Shown piece by piece: positions 1 through 7,311 of a stretch of 37,081 bases of DNA (positions are counted from its first letter, which is position 1; each line of letters begins with the position of its first letter). The notes beneath the pieces were generated by a model. The model worked only from the letters and a program-made list of their open reading frames with translations, was not told the origin of the DNA and did not search any database. The position numbers and the translations under genes were made by a program. This DNA is from a virus, in IMG/VR virus record IMGVR_UViG_3300032073_000084, positions 1-37,081 of that record, one strand, 5' to 3'.

Positions 1-248
<248 letters not shown>

Positions 249-1091
249 CTATTTTAAATTTAATGATTTTTTGTAAGAACCACCGATGTTCCAAAATAAA
301 ATTTTACCATCTAGTGATTCTATATTTTCTTCTAACCAATACCACATCTTTTTATCCCAAAATTCGTTACAATCAAATGGAACTGAATAATCTTCCATAA
401 AATCATTGAATTCATATGGTGATTTATAAATGTTAATATTGTTTAGGTCTCCTGCCTTGTTCTCATTAAGAATTTTTTTAGTTGATTCTAATGATGACAT
501 TGTAATCGTGTGAACTTTTCTCTTATTATTAAGTAAATCTTTCCAATCTTTATATTGTAAAAATTCTTTAATTAAACCAGAGGCAGTTACACCACTACCG
601 ATTGATACAACAAGATGGTCGAAATCGTGTTCTTCTAAAACTTCTTTCATTCTACTCTGCATATAACCAACATAACTTGGGTGATTAAATGCATATGGTA
701 GTTGTTGCCAACCATTCTTTTTTGCGATACCACCTAATTTATTCTCAAGTAGTTTCATCATATTTGGTTTCATTGGATTTAATGTTGCACCATTACCTTT
801 TATTATCTCTAATATTTCAGGTGGATATGATTTAGAGTTTGGGTATGAAGATATAAACTCAATACCATACTCTTTACACATCTTAGATAGTGTCCAACCA
901 GTCCAACTTCCATATACTGAAAGGTGAGTAAGTGGTTTTGATTTATCAATATAATCTGATTCTATAATCTTTCTTATACCTTCAATCTTAGCCCATCGTG
1001 GATAATTTGTACCATCCCCAACCAAATCATCTCTTTTGACATGAACTGTTTTACCTTTTAGTTTATATTCTTCTATTGGAGTTAGAACCAT
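249..1091 (-). CDS. PLP-dependent enzyme, tryptophan-synthase-beta fold (ACC deaminase / D-cysteine desulfhydrase-like)
   Basis: This 280-residue protein resembles fold-type II PLP enzymes. The N-terminus has VKRDDLVGDGTNYPRWAKIEG (about residues 18-38), like the 'KRDD...GGNK.RKLE' start of ACC deaminase/D-cysteine desulfhydrase. SIGSGVTASGL (about 164-174) looks like the glycine-rich loop holding the PLP phosphate. The Schiff-base lysine is uncertain: the GGNK lysine position is Tyr30 here, and Lys35 is the nearest candidate. The family lyses or substitutes groups on amino acids; the substrate cannot be told from sequence. It overlaps the AsnB-like gene by 10 bases, which suggests translational coupling and a shared pathway. 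A role in attaching or remodelling an amino-acid group on a modified nucleotide is inference. Confidence 0.7.
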   Translation of the reverse strand: MVLTPIEEYKLKGKTVHVKRDDLVGDGTNYPRWAKIEGIRKIIESDYIDKSKPLTHLSVYGSWTGWTLSKMCKEYGIEFISSYPNSKSYPPEILEIIKGNGATLNPMKPNMMKLLENKLGGIAKKNGWQQLPYAFNHPSYVGYMQSRMKEVLEEHDFDHLVVSIGSGVTASGLIKEFLQYKDWKDLLNNKRKVHTITMSSLESTKKILNENKAGDLNNINIYKSPYEFNDFMEDYSVPFDCNEFWDKKMWYWLEENIESLDGKILFWNIGGSYKKSLNLK

Positions 1092-2008
1092 TCGTGTTGT
1101 ATTTCTTTTTTTACTTTATTATATTCGGATATAAGTTGTTTCTTTTCAGTTCCAAATATTTCACAATGTAATGTGTTTACATCTCCTTTTTCTTTTTTAG
1201 TATGAAAGTTAGAGTTGTTTTTTGCATTACCAAATCTATCAAACTCTTTCTTGAATAATAAATCAGTTACAAACCATTTTTTCTTTTCTTTCATTTTATC
1301 ATCTTCGAGTTTAAAGTTGGTTTGTTCATAATTTACATTCTGAAAATGTTCATAGATACTTTCGGTTTGTAATGGAGTATCTAATTCAACTCCATATGAA
1401 TTTATATATTTTCTAATTGATACATGATTGTGCACATTACCATTAAAATTTTTATCTTCATAACACATTCTACGATGGTCATTGTAATGTTTATCAAAAT
1501 CTTCTCTAGTTACATCACCCTTTAACATATCTCTATATTTGATACTAAGTTTGGCGTTTGTTTCATATATAACATCTTCATATAATCCAGCAACTAAATG
1601 ATTGGTTGAAATATGTTTTAACATATACCAATATGCATAACAACATTGTATATCTATTTTTCTTGATATTCCTATCCTATCTATACCATCTCTAATAATT
1701 GAAGATGCATCTTTTTTACTTATTTTAGGAATATTAACTATTTCTAATGGAATTCCATAACCTTTTGCAATCTTACGAGAATAAATTAAATCATTTGTAT
1801 CGTAATCTTCTACTTGAAATGTTAGTAATTGAGATGGTTTTTTATCTAATTCCATCAAACCATATAATAACATAGATGAATCGATACCAGCAGAGAATGA
1901 TAATGAGTAATCCTCTGGTATTTCTGATAATCTATTTAGTAAAAGTTCTTTAAACTCCCATGCCCACTTTGGGTTAGGGTCGAACTTAAATGATTCGTGT
2001 ACTTTCAT
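1082..2008 (-). CDS. AsnB-like ATP-dependent synthetase domain without the glutaminase domain
   Basis: This 308-residue protein has the PP-loop signature SFSAGIDSSMLLYGL (about residues 37-51), corresponding to SGGxDS of N-type ATP pyrophosphatases and the C-terminal domain of asparagine synthetase B. A later GLYEDVIYE segment sits where AsnB has SGDGGDELFGGY, and further AsnB-like blocks follow. The N-terminal class II glutamine amidotransferase domain (Cys2 nucleophile) is absent, so it must use ammonia or another nucleophile, or a separate partner. Such domains adenylate a carboxylate to make an amide or lactam. It overlaps the upstream TS-like gene by 4 bases (ATGA type) and the downstream PLP gene by 10, so the three are probably co-translated. 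The substrate is unknown. Confidence 0.72.
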   Translation of the reverse strand: MKVHESFKFDPNPKWAWEFKELLLNRLSEIPEDYSLSFSAGIDSSMLLYGLMELDKKPSQLLTFQVEDYDTNDLIYSRKIAKGYGIPLEIVNIPKISKKDASSIIRDGIDRIGISRKIDIQCCYAYWYMLKHISTNHLVAGLYEDVIYETNAKLSIKYRDMLKGDVTREDFDKHYNDHRRMCYEDKNFNGNVHNHVSIRKYINSYGVELDTPLQTESIYEHFQNVNYEQTNFKLEDDKMKEKKKWFVTDLLFKKEFDRFGNAKNNSNFHTKKEKGDVNTLHCEIFGTEKKQLISEYNKVKKEIQHEWF

Positions 2009-2715
2009 TTACCTAATACTTCTAATAACTTAATTGTTTTCTTTTTTTCACTATCCATATCACCGATGTGACATGAACATGCAAGTGTAGTTACTTTACC
2101 TAATTCTAATCCACTTTGTTCAGAAAGAAAATGTCCCATCTCTGTTAATGCGGTGTAATCTGCATAACCTGATTTAGATACTCTGTTTGAACGAAGTACT
2201 GATGTTAAGTATAATTTACCATTTCTTGGTTTTAAATCAATCATACACATACAAGGTTGTGAATATGGATTCCTAGCATCTTTTGTAGGGTCGAATATAA
2301 TCAATTCACATCTTTTTACTGCCTGTCCTTTACTTAAAATCTTAATTACATTTTCAATTTGGTTAAATTCACCTTTCCAAGATATTAATCTACCCCAATA
2401 AGATTGATACCAATGTTCTTTTATATATTTGTAATCTAATCCTTCTTCTTCTTCAAAGAATGGATTATCTGATTTCTTTTGTTCTGGTTTAAGAAAGGTT
2501 ACTGTTTTGGCGAAATCAATTCTATCATCTCCCATAATTTCTCTGAAATGTCCATCAAACCATTCATCTGATTTAAATTCTGTAATTTCAGTTACTACAT
2601 TGAGTTCTTCTGTAAGATTTCCTACCTTAACTCCATTTTCTAATAAATGTTTTGATACTTTTACCCAAGCATCGCCTGGGGATGTTGCTTCTATAACTGT
2701 CATATATGTGTCCAA
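2005..2715 (-). CDS. Thymidylate-synthase-family protein with cytosine-type active site (dCMP hydroxymethylase-like)
   Basis: This 236-residue protein aligns without gaps to the TS core from the catalytic Cys onward. PCMC supplies Cys155 as the nucleophile (E. coli C146), RS at 175-176 matches the phosphate-binding R166-S167, and His216 matches H207. The position equal to E. coli Asn177 is Asp186, the same 31-residue distance from the Cys as Asp179 in T4 dCMP hydroxymethylase. In the known family that Asn-to-Asp change switches the base preference from uracil to cytosine. The length also fits dCMP hydroxymethylase (246) better than TS (264). Oddities are Arg178 where TS has D169 and Gly218 where TS has Tyr209. 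It is second in an early-promoter operon, overlapping the HTH gene by 16 bases. TS fold is confident; dCMP hydroxymethylation is inferred. Confidence 0.75.
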   Translation of the reverse strand: MDTYMTVIEATSPGDAWVKVSKHLLENGVKVGNLTEELNVVTEITEFKSDEWFDGHFREIMGDDRIDFAKTVTFLKPEQKKSDNPFFEEEEGLDYKYIKEHWYQSYWGRLISWKGEFNQIENVIKILSKGQAVKRCELIIFDPTKDARNPYSQPCMCMIDLKPRNGKLYLTSVLRSNRVSKSGYADYTALTEMGHFLSEQSGLELGKVTTLACSCHIGDMDSEKKKTIKLLEVLGK

Positions 2716-2900
2716 GTTTTTCGTTTAACAATTTCTTCTACATTCCAAGTAGATACTTTAAAATTACGAGCTATAATATTGGTAGAGAAACCCTTAGAAT
2801 AGAGTTCTCTAATCTGCCTCACTTGTTTGGATGTGAGTTTTGCTTTTGGGTGAGATTCACCTCGTAACCTATTTGAGAAAAACCATAAGCTTTTCACCAT
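2700..2900 (-). CDS. Small helix-turn-helix protein (HNH-endonuclease-type HTH tail)
   Basis: This 66-residue basic protein is mostly a single HTH. KLTSKQVRQIRELYSKG, then TNIIARNFKVS, then VEEIVKRKTWTHI follow the pattern of the HTH found at the end of phage HNH homing endonucleases (KLT..QV..IR.LY..G.....IA..F.VS...V..I...K.W). No HNH catalytic domain is present, so it is either a stand-alone DNA-binding protein or a remnant of a homing endonuclease. It is the first gene after the promoter at 2917-2949 and overlaps the TS-like gene by 16 bases. A regulator of the downstream module is possible but not shown. Confidence 0.65.
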   Translation of the reverse strand: MVKSLWFFSNRLRGESHPKAKLTSKQVRQIRELYSKGFSTNIIARNFKVSTWNVEEIVKRKTWTHI

Positions 2901-2916
2901 ACTTTTTTAAATTTAA

Positions 2917-2949
2917 GCTAATATACGAAAAATATTTGAGAATTCCAAA
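2917..2949 (-). promoter_or_regulatory. Early-type promoter for the HTH/TS-like/AsnB-like/PLP/GroEL operon
   Basis: On the minus strand TTTGG (2945-2949) is followed by exactly 19 bases and then TATATTAGC (2917-2925), 16 bases before the ATG of the HTH gene. The same layout occurs at 13084, 17679, 19191 and, weaker, 19488. It fits the Bacteroidota -33 TTTG / -7 TAnnTTTG pattern, but could also be read as a sigma70-type TTGGAA-17-TATATT. It lies right after the thioredoxin stop codon. Confidence 0.75.
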
Positions 2950-2956
2950 TATTTAC

Positions 2957-3217
2957 TTATAAATTTTCATTAATGTTATTAACATAGGCAAGTTCTGATT
3001 GAACTCCTACAAATCTTCCTACTTCTTTACCATCTTTTTCAATGATAACTGTTGGTACTGACCTTACATAATATTTCTGTGCAACTTCAAATTGTGAATC
3101 AATATCTACACTTTCAAATTGTACTTGTGCAAATTTTGATTTTACATTCTCCATTACAGGTGTTAGAACTTTACATGGGCCACACCACTCTGCATAAAAT
3201 TTTTTAACTGATACCAT
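2957..3217 (-). CDS. trxA: Thioredoxin
   Basis: This 86-residue protein has the thioredoxin active site AEWCGPCK at about residues 9-16 and the cis-proline segment VRSVPTVIIEKDG near 51-63. It is shorter than bacterial thioredoxin (about 108) because the N-terminal strand and helix are missing, as is common for phage thioredoxins and glutaredoxins. It would reduce the C-terminal CxxC of the phage NrdA encoded 20 bases upstream in the same transcript. An AAAAAGGAG ribosome binding site precedes the ATG. The promoter of the next operon begins 7 bases beyond its end, so it is probably the last gene of the nucleotide-metabolism unit. Confidence 0.93.
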   Translation of the reverse strand: MVSVKKFYAEWCGPCKVLTPVMENVKSKFAQVQFESVDIDSQFEVAQKYYVRSVPTVIIEKDGKEVGRFVGVQSELAYVNNINENL

Positions 3218-3237
3218 AATTATTCTCCTTTTTAAAT

Positions 3238-5022
3238 TTAACCATCACACGCAACACAATCAGGGTCTACCGCTCTTGTTGCAATATCTCCCCTAAGAAC
3301 TGATTCAGTTCTCGTATAGTACAATGTTTTAATACCTTGTTTCCAAGCCTCCATTGTTACTTGATTTATCCACTTCGGTGTTGCAATCGAAGGGAAAGCT
3401 AAATTCAAAGAAACTCCTTGGTCTATATATTGTTGTCTAACACCAGCTTGTTTTATCAAATCCATCTGATTAATTTCTTTAAATGTTCTAAATACATCTT
3501 TAACTGGATATACTTTTTCTCTATCACCATTAGTAATATCTTTACAGAGAACCATTTTGTTATCTAAATAACACCATTTATCTAATTCTTTTAATCCTTG
3601 TACTGAACCACCATCTTCAAGAATTTTATCCCAAGTATCCTTATTATTAATACCTGCTTTTCTAAGTATTTTTGTTAACTCATTATTTTTTCTAATAAAT
3701 GTACCTTTTGCAGTTTGTTCAGTAAATATATTTGCAGCCCATGGTTCTATACCAGGTGATACATTTCCAGCAAGTTTTGAATTGGATACAGTTGGTGCAA
3801 CTGCTCTTAAGTGTGTGTTTCTTAAACCAGATTCTCTACACCAAAGTGGTTCACCATACTCTGTTGCTAAATCTCTACTAGCTCTTTCTGATTCAATTTT
3901 TAATTGTGAGAAAATTTTACGAGTTTCAAACTGTGCCTCCATTCCTTCAAATGGAATACCTCTTTGTTGTAGGTAAGTGTGCCATCCTAAAACTCCCAAT
4001 CCTAATGCTCTACCTTTTTCAGCTGAACGAACTGAGTTTTCAAATCCTCTCATGTTTTTAGCCTTTTGAATAAATTCTGAAAGAACTCCATCTAAAAACA
4101 TAGTTGCTGTATAAATTAAATCAGTATCTCTCCACTCATCATACTTTGCTAAGTTTACTGAAGATAAACAACAAACAAAAGAATGAGATTCATCTGTATG
4201 TAAGGTGATTTCAGAACATATATTTGTCATAAATACTTTTAATCCATTATCTTTGTACATAGAAGGGTTTGCTTTGTTTACATTACCCTTGAACATAATA
4301 TAAGGTTCACCTGTTGCTTTTCTTTTTTGAAGTAGTTTTCCCCACTTTCTTCTTGCACCATCATCACCATCTTGAAGTTTTCTCATAAACTTATCACCAA
4401 CAATTGCACATTGATGTAAGTTAAGTGATTGTCTGTTTACATCGCCTTTAGGTTCTCTAATTTCTAACCAATCTTCAAAATCATCATGTTCAATATTAAG
4501 GTTAACTGAAGCAGCACCTCTCCTTACTGAACCTTGATTTGTAGCAAGTATTGTAGAATCATAAATTTTAGCAAATGGTACAACACCATCAGATGTTCCA
4601 TTTCCACTAATGATAGAACCTGCTGGTCTAATCTGATTGATTCCTACACCAACACCTCCACCATGTTTTGCAAGTAACATAAGTTCTAAGTTTTTAGAAC
4701 CAATATCAAATATTGAATCGGCAACATCTATACCAAAACAAGAAATAGGTAATCCTCTATCGGTACCAGTATTTGAAAGAACTGGTGTTGCTAAGTTTAA
4801 CCAACCTTTCCAAATATAATCAAAGAACTTTGTTGCTAGTTGTGGTTTGTTTAATCTCTGTGAAATACGAGTTGCAACCCTCCAATAAGCATCTTTTGGT
4901 TTCTCACCTGCTAACAAATATCCTTTTGATATTGTTTTTACATATATCTCTGTATTTGCCCATGATGGAAAGTCCACATCAAGTTCCCAACCTAATTCTT
5001 CTCCGTAGTTTGTTTTTGCCAT
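3238..5022 (-). CDS. nrdA: Class I ribonucleoside-diphosphate reductase, alpha (catalytic) subunit
   Basis: This 594-residue protein reduces ribonucleotides to deoxyribonucleotides together with NrdB. Visible marks are the redox Cys in PISCFG (Cys95), the catalytic Asn-x-Cys-x-Glu in NICSE (Asn267, Cys269, Glu271), the partner Cys in FVCCLSSVNL (284/285), the Tyr pair in LYYTRTES near the end, and a C-terminal CVAC (Cys589, Cys592) that passes electrons from thioredoxin. It is shorter than bacterial NrdA (about 760): the N-terminal ATP-cone that mediates dATP inhibition is missing, which is known from phage enzymes and suggests escape from feedback control. It is separated from nrdB by two methyltransferase-like genes, an unusual arrangement. 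Confidence 0.96.
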   Translation of the reverse strand: MAKTNYGEELGWELDVDFPSWANTEIYVKTISKGYLLAGEKPKDAYWRVATRISQRLNKPQLATKFFDYIWKGWLNLATPVLSNTGTDRGLPISCFGIDVADSIFDIGSKNLELMLLAKHGGGVGVGINQIRPAGSIISGNGTSDGVVPFAKIYDSTILATNQGSVRRGAASVNLNIEHDDFEDWLEIREPKGDVNRQSLNLHQCAIVGDKFMRKLQDGDDGARRKWGKLLQKRKATGEPYIMFKGNVNKANPSMYKDNGLKVFMTNICSEITLHTDESHSFVCCLSSVNLAKYDEWRDTDLIYTATMFLDGVLSEFIQKAKNMRGFENSVRSAEKGRALGLGVLGWHTYLQQRGIPFEGMEAQFETRKIFSQLKIESERASRDLATEYGEPLWCRESGLRNTHLRAVAPTVSNSKLAGNVSPGIEPWAANIFTEQTAKGTFIRKNNELTKILRKAGINNKDTWDKILEDGGSVQGLKELDKWCYLDNKMVLCKDITNGDREKVYPVKDVFRTFKEINQMDLIKQAGVRQQYIDQGVSLNLAFPSIATPKWINQVTMEAWKQGIKTLYYTRTESVLRGDIATRAVDPDCVACDG

Positions 5023-5023
5023 T

Positions 5024-5443
5024 TTATATTAGTTTTACTTGTGAGGAGTTTCCATAATTACCAAAAATTTCCTCATCTTTGTTTATATCTTTTATTGCTA
5101 TACCTGTTTCACTATCTATACTTCCTTCTTCATATTTTGTATTTAATAAACACAATGGGTCTGAGAATAGAAAATTACAATCCTTCGTTAGTTTAAATCT
5201 AATTTCAGAATTATCGTCAACTATAATATTCCCAAAAGAACGAAGTACATATCCTATTACTTCTTTAGGTAACTGTTTGGATTCTCCAAACTTTATTTTG
5301 TACCAATCAGTTTCTCCTTTCCATATTGGAAAAACTTGTTCTCCTTCTTTTATATCTACCAAAGCAAATAATCCAACTCCATGAACTGAACTTGCTCTTT
5401 GATAACTTTTAATTGAAGTATTTAAATAATCAAATGGCTTCAT
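5024..5443 (-). CDS. SET-domain protein (putative lysine methyltransferase)
   Basis: This 139-residue protein is little more than a SET domain. SSVHGVGLFALVDIKEGE (about residues 18-35) matches the opening 'S.i.G.GlFA...I..Ge' of SET proteins. NTKYEEG with the following IAIKDINKDEEIFGNYG (about 114-130) matches the closing 'N....AxrdI..GEEl..dY' block, which includes the catalytic Tyr. SET enzymes transfer a methyl group from SAM to protein lysine; the target here is unknown. The NHSC motif is not well kept. It lies 1 base after nrdA and overlaps the next methyltransferase by 14 bases, so the pair seems coupled. Possible targets are host proteins, phage proteins or the histone-H1-like peptide two genes upstream. 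Function is inferred from fold only. Confidence 0.75.
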   Translation of the reverse strand: MKPFDYLNTSIKSYQRASSVHGVGLFALVDIKEGEQVFPIWKGETDWYKIKFGESKQLPKEVIGYVLRSFGNIIVDDNSEIRFKLTKDCNFLFSDPLCLLNTKYEEGSIDSETGIAIKDINKDEEIFGNYGNSSQVKLI

Positions 5444-6020
5444 GTATTACATTTTTCTGAAATACACCATCTATAAAGTAACTCCAATTACAATTATGTG
5501 TTTGTTCAATTACTTTTGGATAGTGTTCTCTATGAGAAGAGTCTATCTTGAATTGAAAAGAATGCAAATCGTTAGTATCTCTTAATGCGAAATAACTAAA
5601 AACTGATAATACACAATTTTCATTTGAGATTAGTTTTGCATAATCTTCAAACTTAGAATAGTTAGGGTCATCATAAGTATCCATAAAGATACCATCAAAC
5701 TTAACATCTAAAGTTGGGATTACATCTACCCAATTACCAAAATATAAATGAACATTATCTTTACCTTCAGCCCATTTCTGTGCCTCGTTAAAGATTTGTG
5801 GATTTGATTCTATACAATGGTAATTACCAACCTTATTATAGATTGCATTAGCACTATATCCTAATCCGAATCCAACATCTAATATCTTTCCACCATTTTG
5901 TGTAACAATATTAGAATAAAACTCCATCAATTCTTTGGATACTACATCCATAACAATTTTGGAATCATCATCTTGATACGATATTCTCGTATCTGTTATC
6001 GTAACCTTTTGTTCTTTCAA
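5430..6020 (-). CDS. SAM-dependent methyltransferase, guanidinoacetate/arginine N-methyltransferase-like
   Basis: This 196-residue class I methyltransferase has motif I GKILDVGFGLGYSA (about residues 44-57), an acidic ribose-binding Glu71 in CIESN, and KFDGIFMDTYDDP (107-119). The run VGFG..., IESN, GNW.DV.PTL and FDGI..DTY closely follows guanidinoacetate N-methyltransferase and RMT2-type arginine methyltransferases. Guanidino-nitrogen methylation is therefore the best guess for its chemistry, though the substrate could be a small molecule or protein arginine. It is co-transcribed with nrdA/nrdB and overlaps the SET gene by 14 bases. Methyltransferase assignment is firm; subfamily is moderate. 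Confidence 0.82.
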   Translation of the reverse strand: MKEQKVTITDTRISYQDDDSKIVMDVVSKELMEFYSNIVTQNGGKILDVGFGLGYSANAIYNKVGNYHCIESNPQIFNEAQKWAEGKDNVHLYFGNWVDVIPTLDVKFDGIFMDTYDDPNYSKFEDYAKLISNENCVLSVFSYFALRDTNDLHSFQFKIDSSHREHYPKVIEQTHNCNWSYFIDGVFQKNVIHEAI

Positions 6021-6026
6021 TTTATT

Positions 6027-7022
6027 TTAAAATAAGTCATCCCAATCTTCACCCTCATTAGCCTTACTATAATCAGTAGGTCTAATAGCGAAGAAATCTG
6101 TGTGAGTATGTCCACCAGTTAGGTGGTAGAACCATTCTAAGTTTTCGCATTTCTTTTTATCGAATTCGAAAATAGAATCATATCCTAGTTCTTTTAATTT
6201 CGTATTTGTTCTTTCTTTAATGAATTCTTTTAGGTCATCTGATTTAAGATTTTCTAAATCACCTAATTCGAACATTTTATCAATGAAGTTACATTCAAGT
6301 TGTACGATTAGCCTTCCAGCCTCTTCAATAGAATCTTTACATTCTTCTTTTAGTTCTGGATACTCTTCACACATATGTCTGAATAATTGACAACCCATTC
6401 TCGAATGTAGAGATTCATCTCTTACACTCCATTTCATTTGTTGTCCAATTCCTTTTAATAAGTTTCTCATTTGGAAAGAATAAAGAACAGCAAAGGAAGA
6501 GTAGAGTGAAACACCTTCAGCAAATGCTGAAAATATTGCCAAACTTCTACCAACTTCCTGTCTTGCCTTTGGGTTCTTTTCTAGGTCTTTAAAAGACCAA
6601 TTTGATGTAGTTTCTGTAAGTAAATCGAACTTTGCTGCAGTAGCAGGTTCGTGTAAAAAAGCAGAGAAATCTTCCAATCCTAAAGTTTCATTTAAATAAG
6701 AGTATGCTGTTGCATGAATGGTTTCTTGTGAACCAAACATCATAGCCATTTGTCTTATTTCATGTTTAGGAAACCAGTCTGTAACCATATTTGTCCAATA
6801 ATCAGATACTGCACATTCTGTTTGTGCAAATCCTAAAAGGATGTTACCTACTAAATTTTTCTCCGATTCATTTAATCTTTCGTTCCAGTCTTTAACATCA
6901 CCTTGCATTGGGATTTCTGTGTGTAACCAAAATGCTTGTGCCTGTTTTAACCAGCCTTCTGTATAATAAATTGGATATTCGAATGGTTTGAACGGTACTC
7001 GTTCTTGAAATAGTTTGCTCAT
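6027..7022 (-). CDS. nrdB: Class I ribonucleoside-diphosphate reductase, beta (radical) subunit
   Basis: This 331-residue ferritin-like protein carries the metal site and tyrosyl radical used by NrdA. The ligand set is visible with the right spacing: Glu69 (E. coli D84), Glu100 and His103 in SQETIH, Glu169 in FAEG, Glu203 and His206 in RDESLH. Tyr107 sits four residues after His103, where the radical Tyr122 is expected. The C-terminal EDWDDLF resembles the acidic, aromatic tail that docks onto NrdA. It is first of the RNR transcript after the histone-like gene, 21 bases downstream of it. Nothing suggests loss of function. Confidence 0.96.
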   Translation of the reverse strand: MSKLFQERVPFKPFEYPIYYTEGWLKQAQAFWLHTEIPMQGDVKDWNERLNESEKNLVGNILLGFAQTECAVSDYWTNMVTDWFPKHEIRQMAMMFGSQETIHATAYSYLNETLGLEDFSAFLHEPATAAKFDLLTETTSNWSFKDLEKNPKARQEVGRSLAIFSAFAEGVSLYSSFAVLYSFQMRNLLKGIGQQMKWSVRDESLHSRMGCQLFRHMCEEYPELKEECKDSIEEAGRLIVQLECNFIDKMFELGDLENLKSDDLKEFIKERTNTKLKELGYDSIFEFDKKKCENLEWFYHLTGGHTHTDFFAIRPTDYSKANEGEDWDDLF

Positions 7023-7043
7023 TTTTTTATATAACTTTTTTTA

Positions 7044-7214
7044 TTACTTATTTTCTTCTACTGATGCTTTTCTATAATCTGTTACTAATTTTTTAATTTC
7101 ACCAATGTGTTTTCTAGCTCTTGATTTTGCAGCTTTTGATGTTCCATTGTGTTCATCTTCAAATTGTGTAAATAATTCTTTGATTGTTTCGAAAAGTTCG
7201 TGTGAATTTGCCAT
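7044..7214 (-). CDS. Histone H1-like (Hc1-type) mini-protein
   Basis: A 56-residue ORF starts at the ATG at 7214 after an AAAAAGGA ribosome binding site. It begins with MANSHELFETIKELF, and the second half has TSKAAKSRARKHIGEIKKLV followed by TDYRKAS. This matches the short histone H1/Hc1-like proteins common in Bacteroidota (LKELF..FE.....AAG.RARKALGEIKKL...YRK.S). Such proteins are basic, helical and thought to bind DNA. Here it could compact phage or host DNA; that is inference. An ATAGTTATA box lies 36 bases upstream, so it may lead the RNR transcript. The family resemblance is one of the main hints about the host phylum. Confidence 0.8.
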   Translation of the reverse strand: MANSHELFETIKELFTQFEDEHNGTSKAAKSRARKHIGEIKKLVTDYRKASVEENK

Positions 7215-7249
7215 AATGTATTTCCTTTTTAGTTTTAAGTGTTCGTGAA

Positions 7250-7258
7250 TATAACTAT
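7250..7258 (-). promoter_or_regulatory. ATA-N-TTATA box upstream of the histone-like gene / RNR unit
   Basis: Minus-strand ATAGTTATA, 36 bases before the ATG at 7214. It is a one-base variant of the box repeated before phage tail genes (see 30831, 33815, 34182). It may be a promoter core; no -35-like partner is obvious. Confidence 0.4.
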
Positions 7259-7311
7259 AATATATATTTAAAATAAAATCGTTATTTTCAAATTATTTTT
7301 ATTGTGTTATA

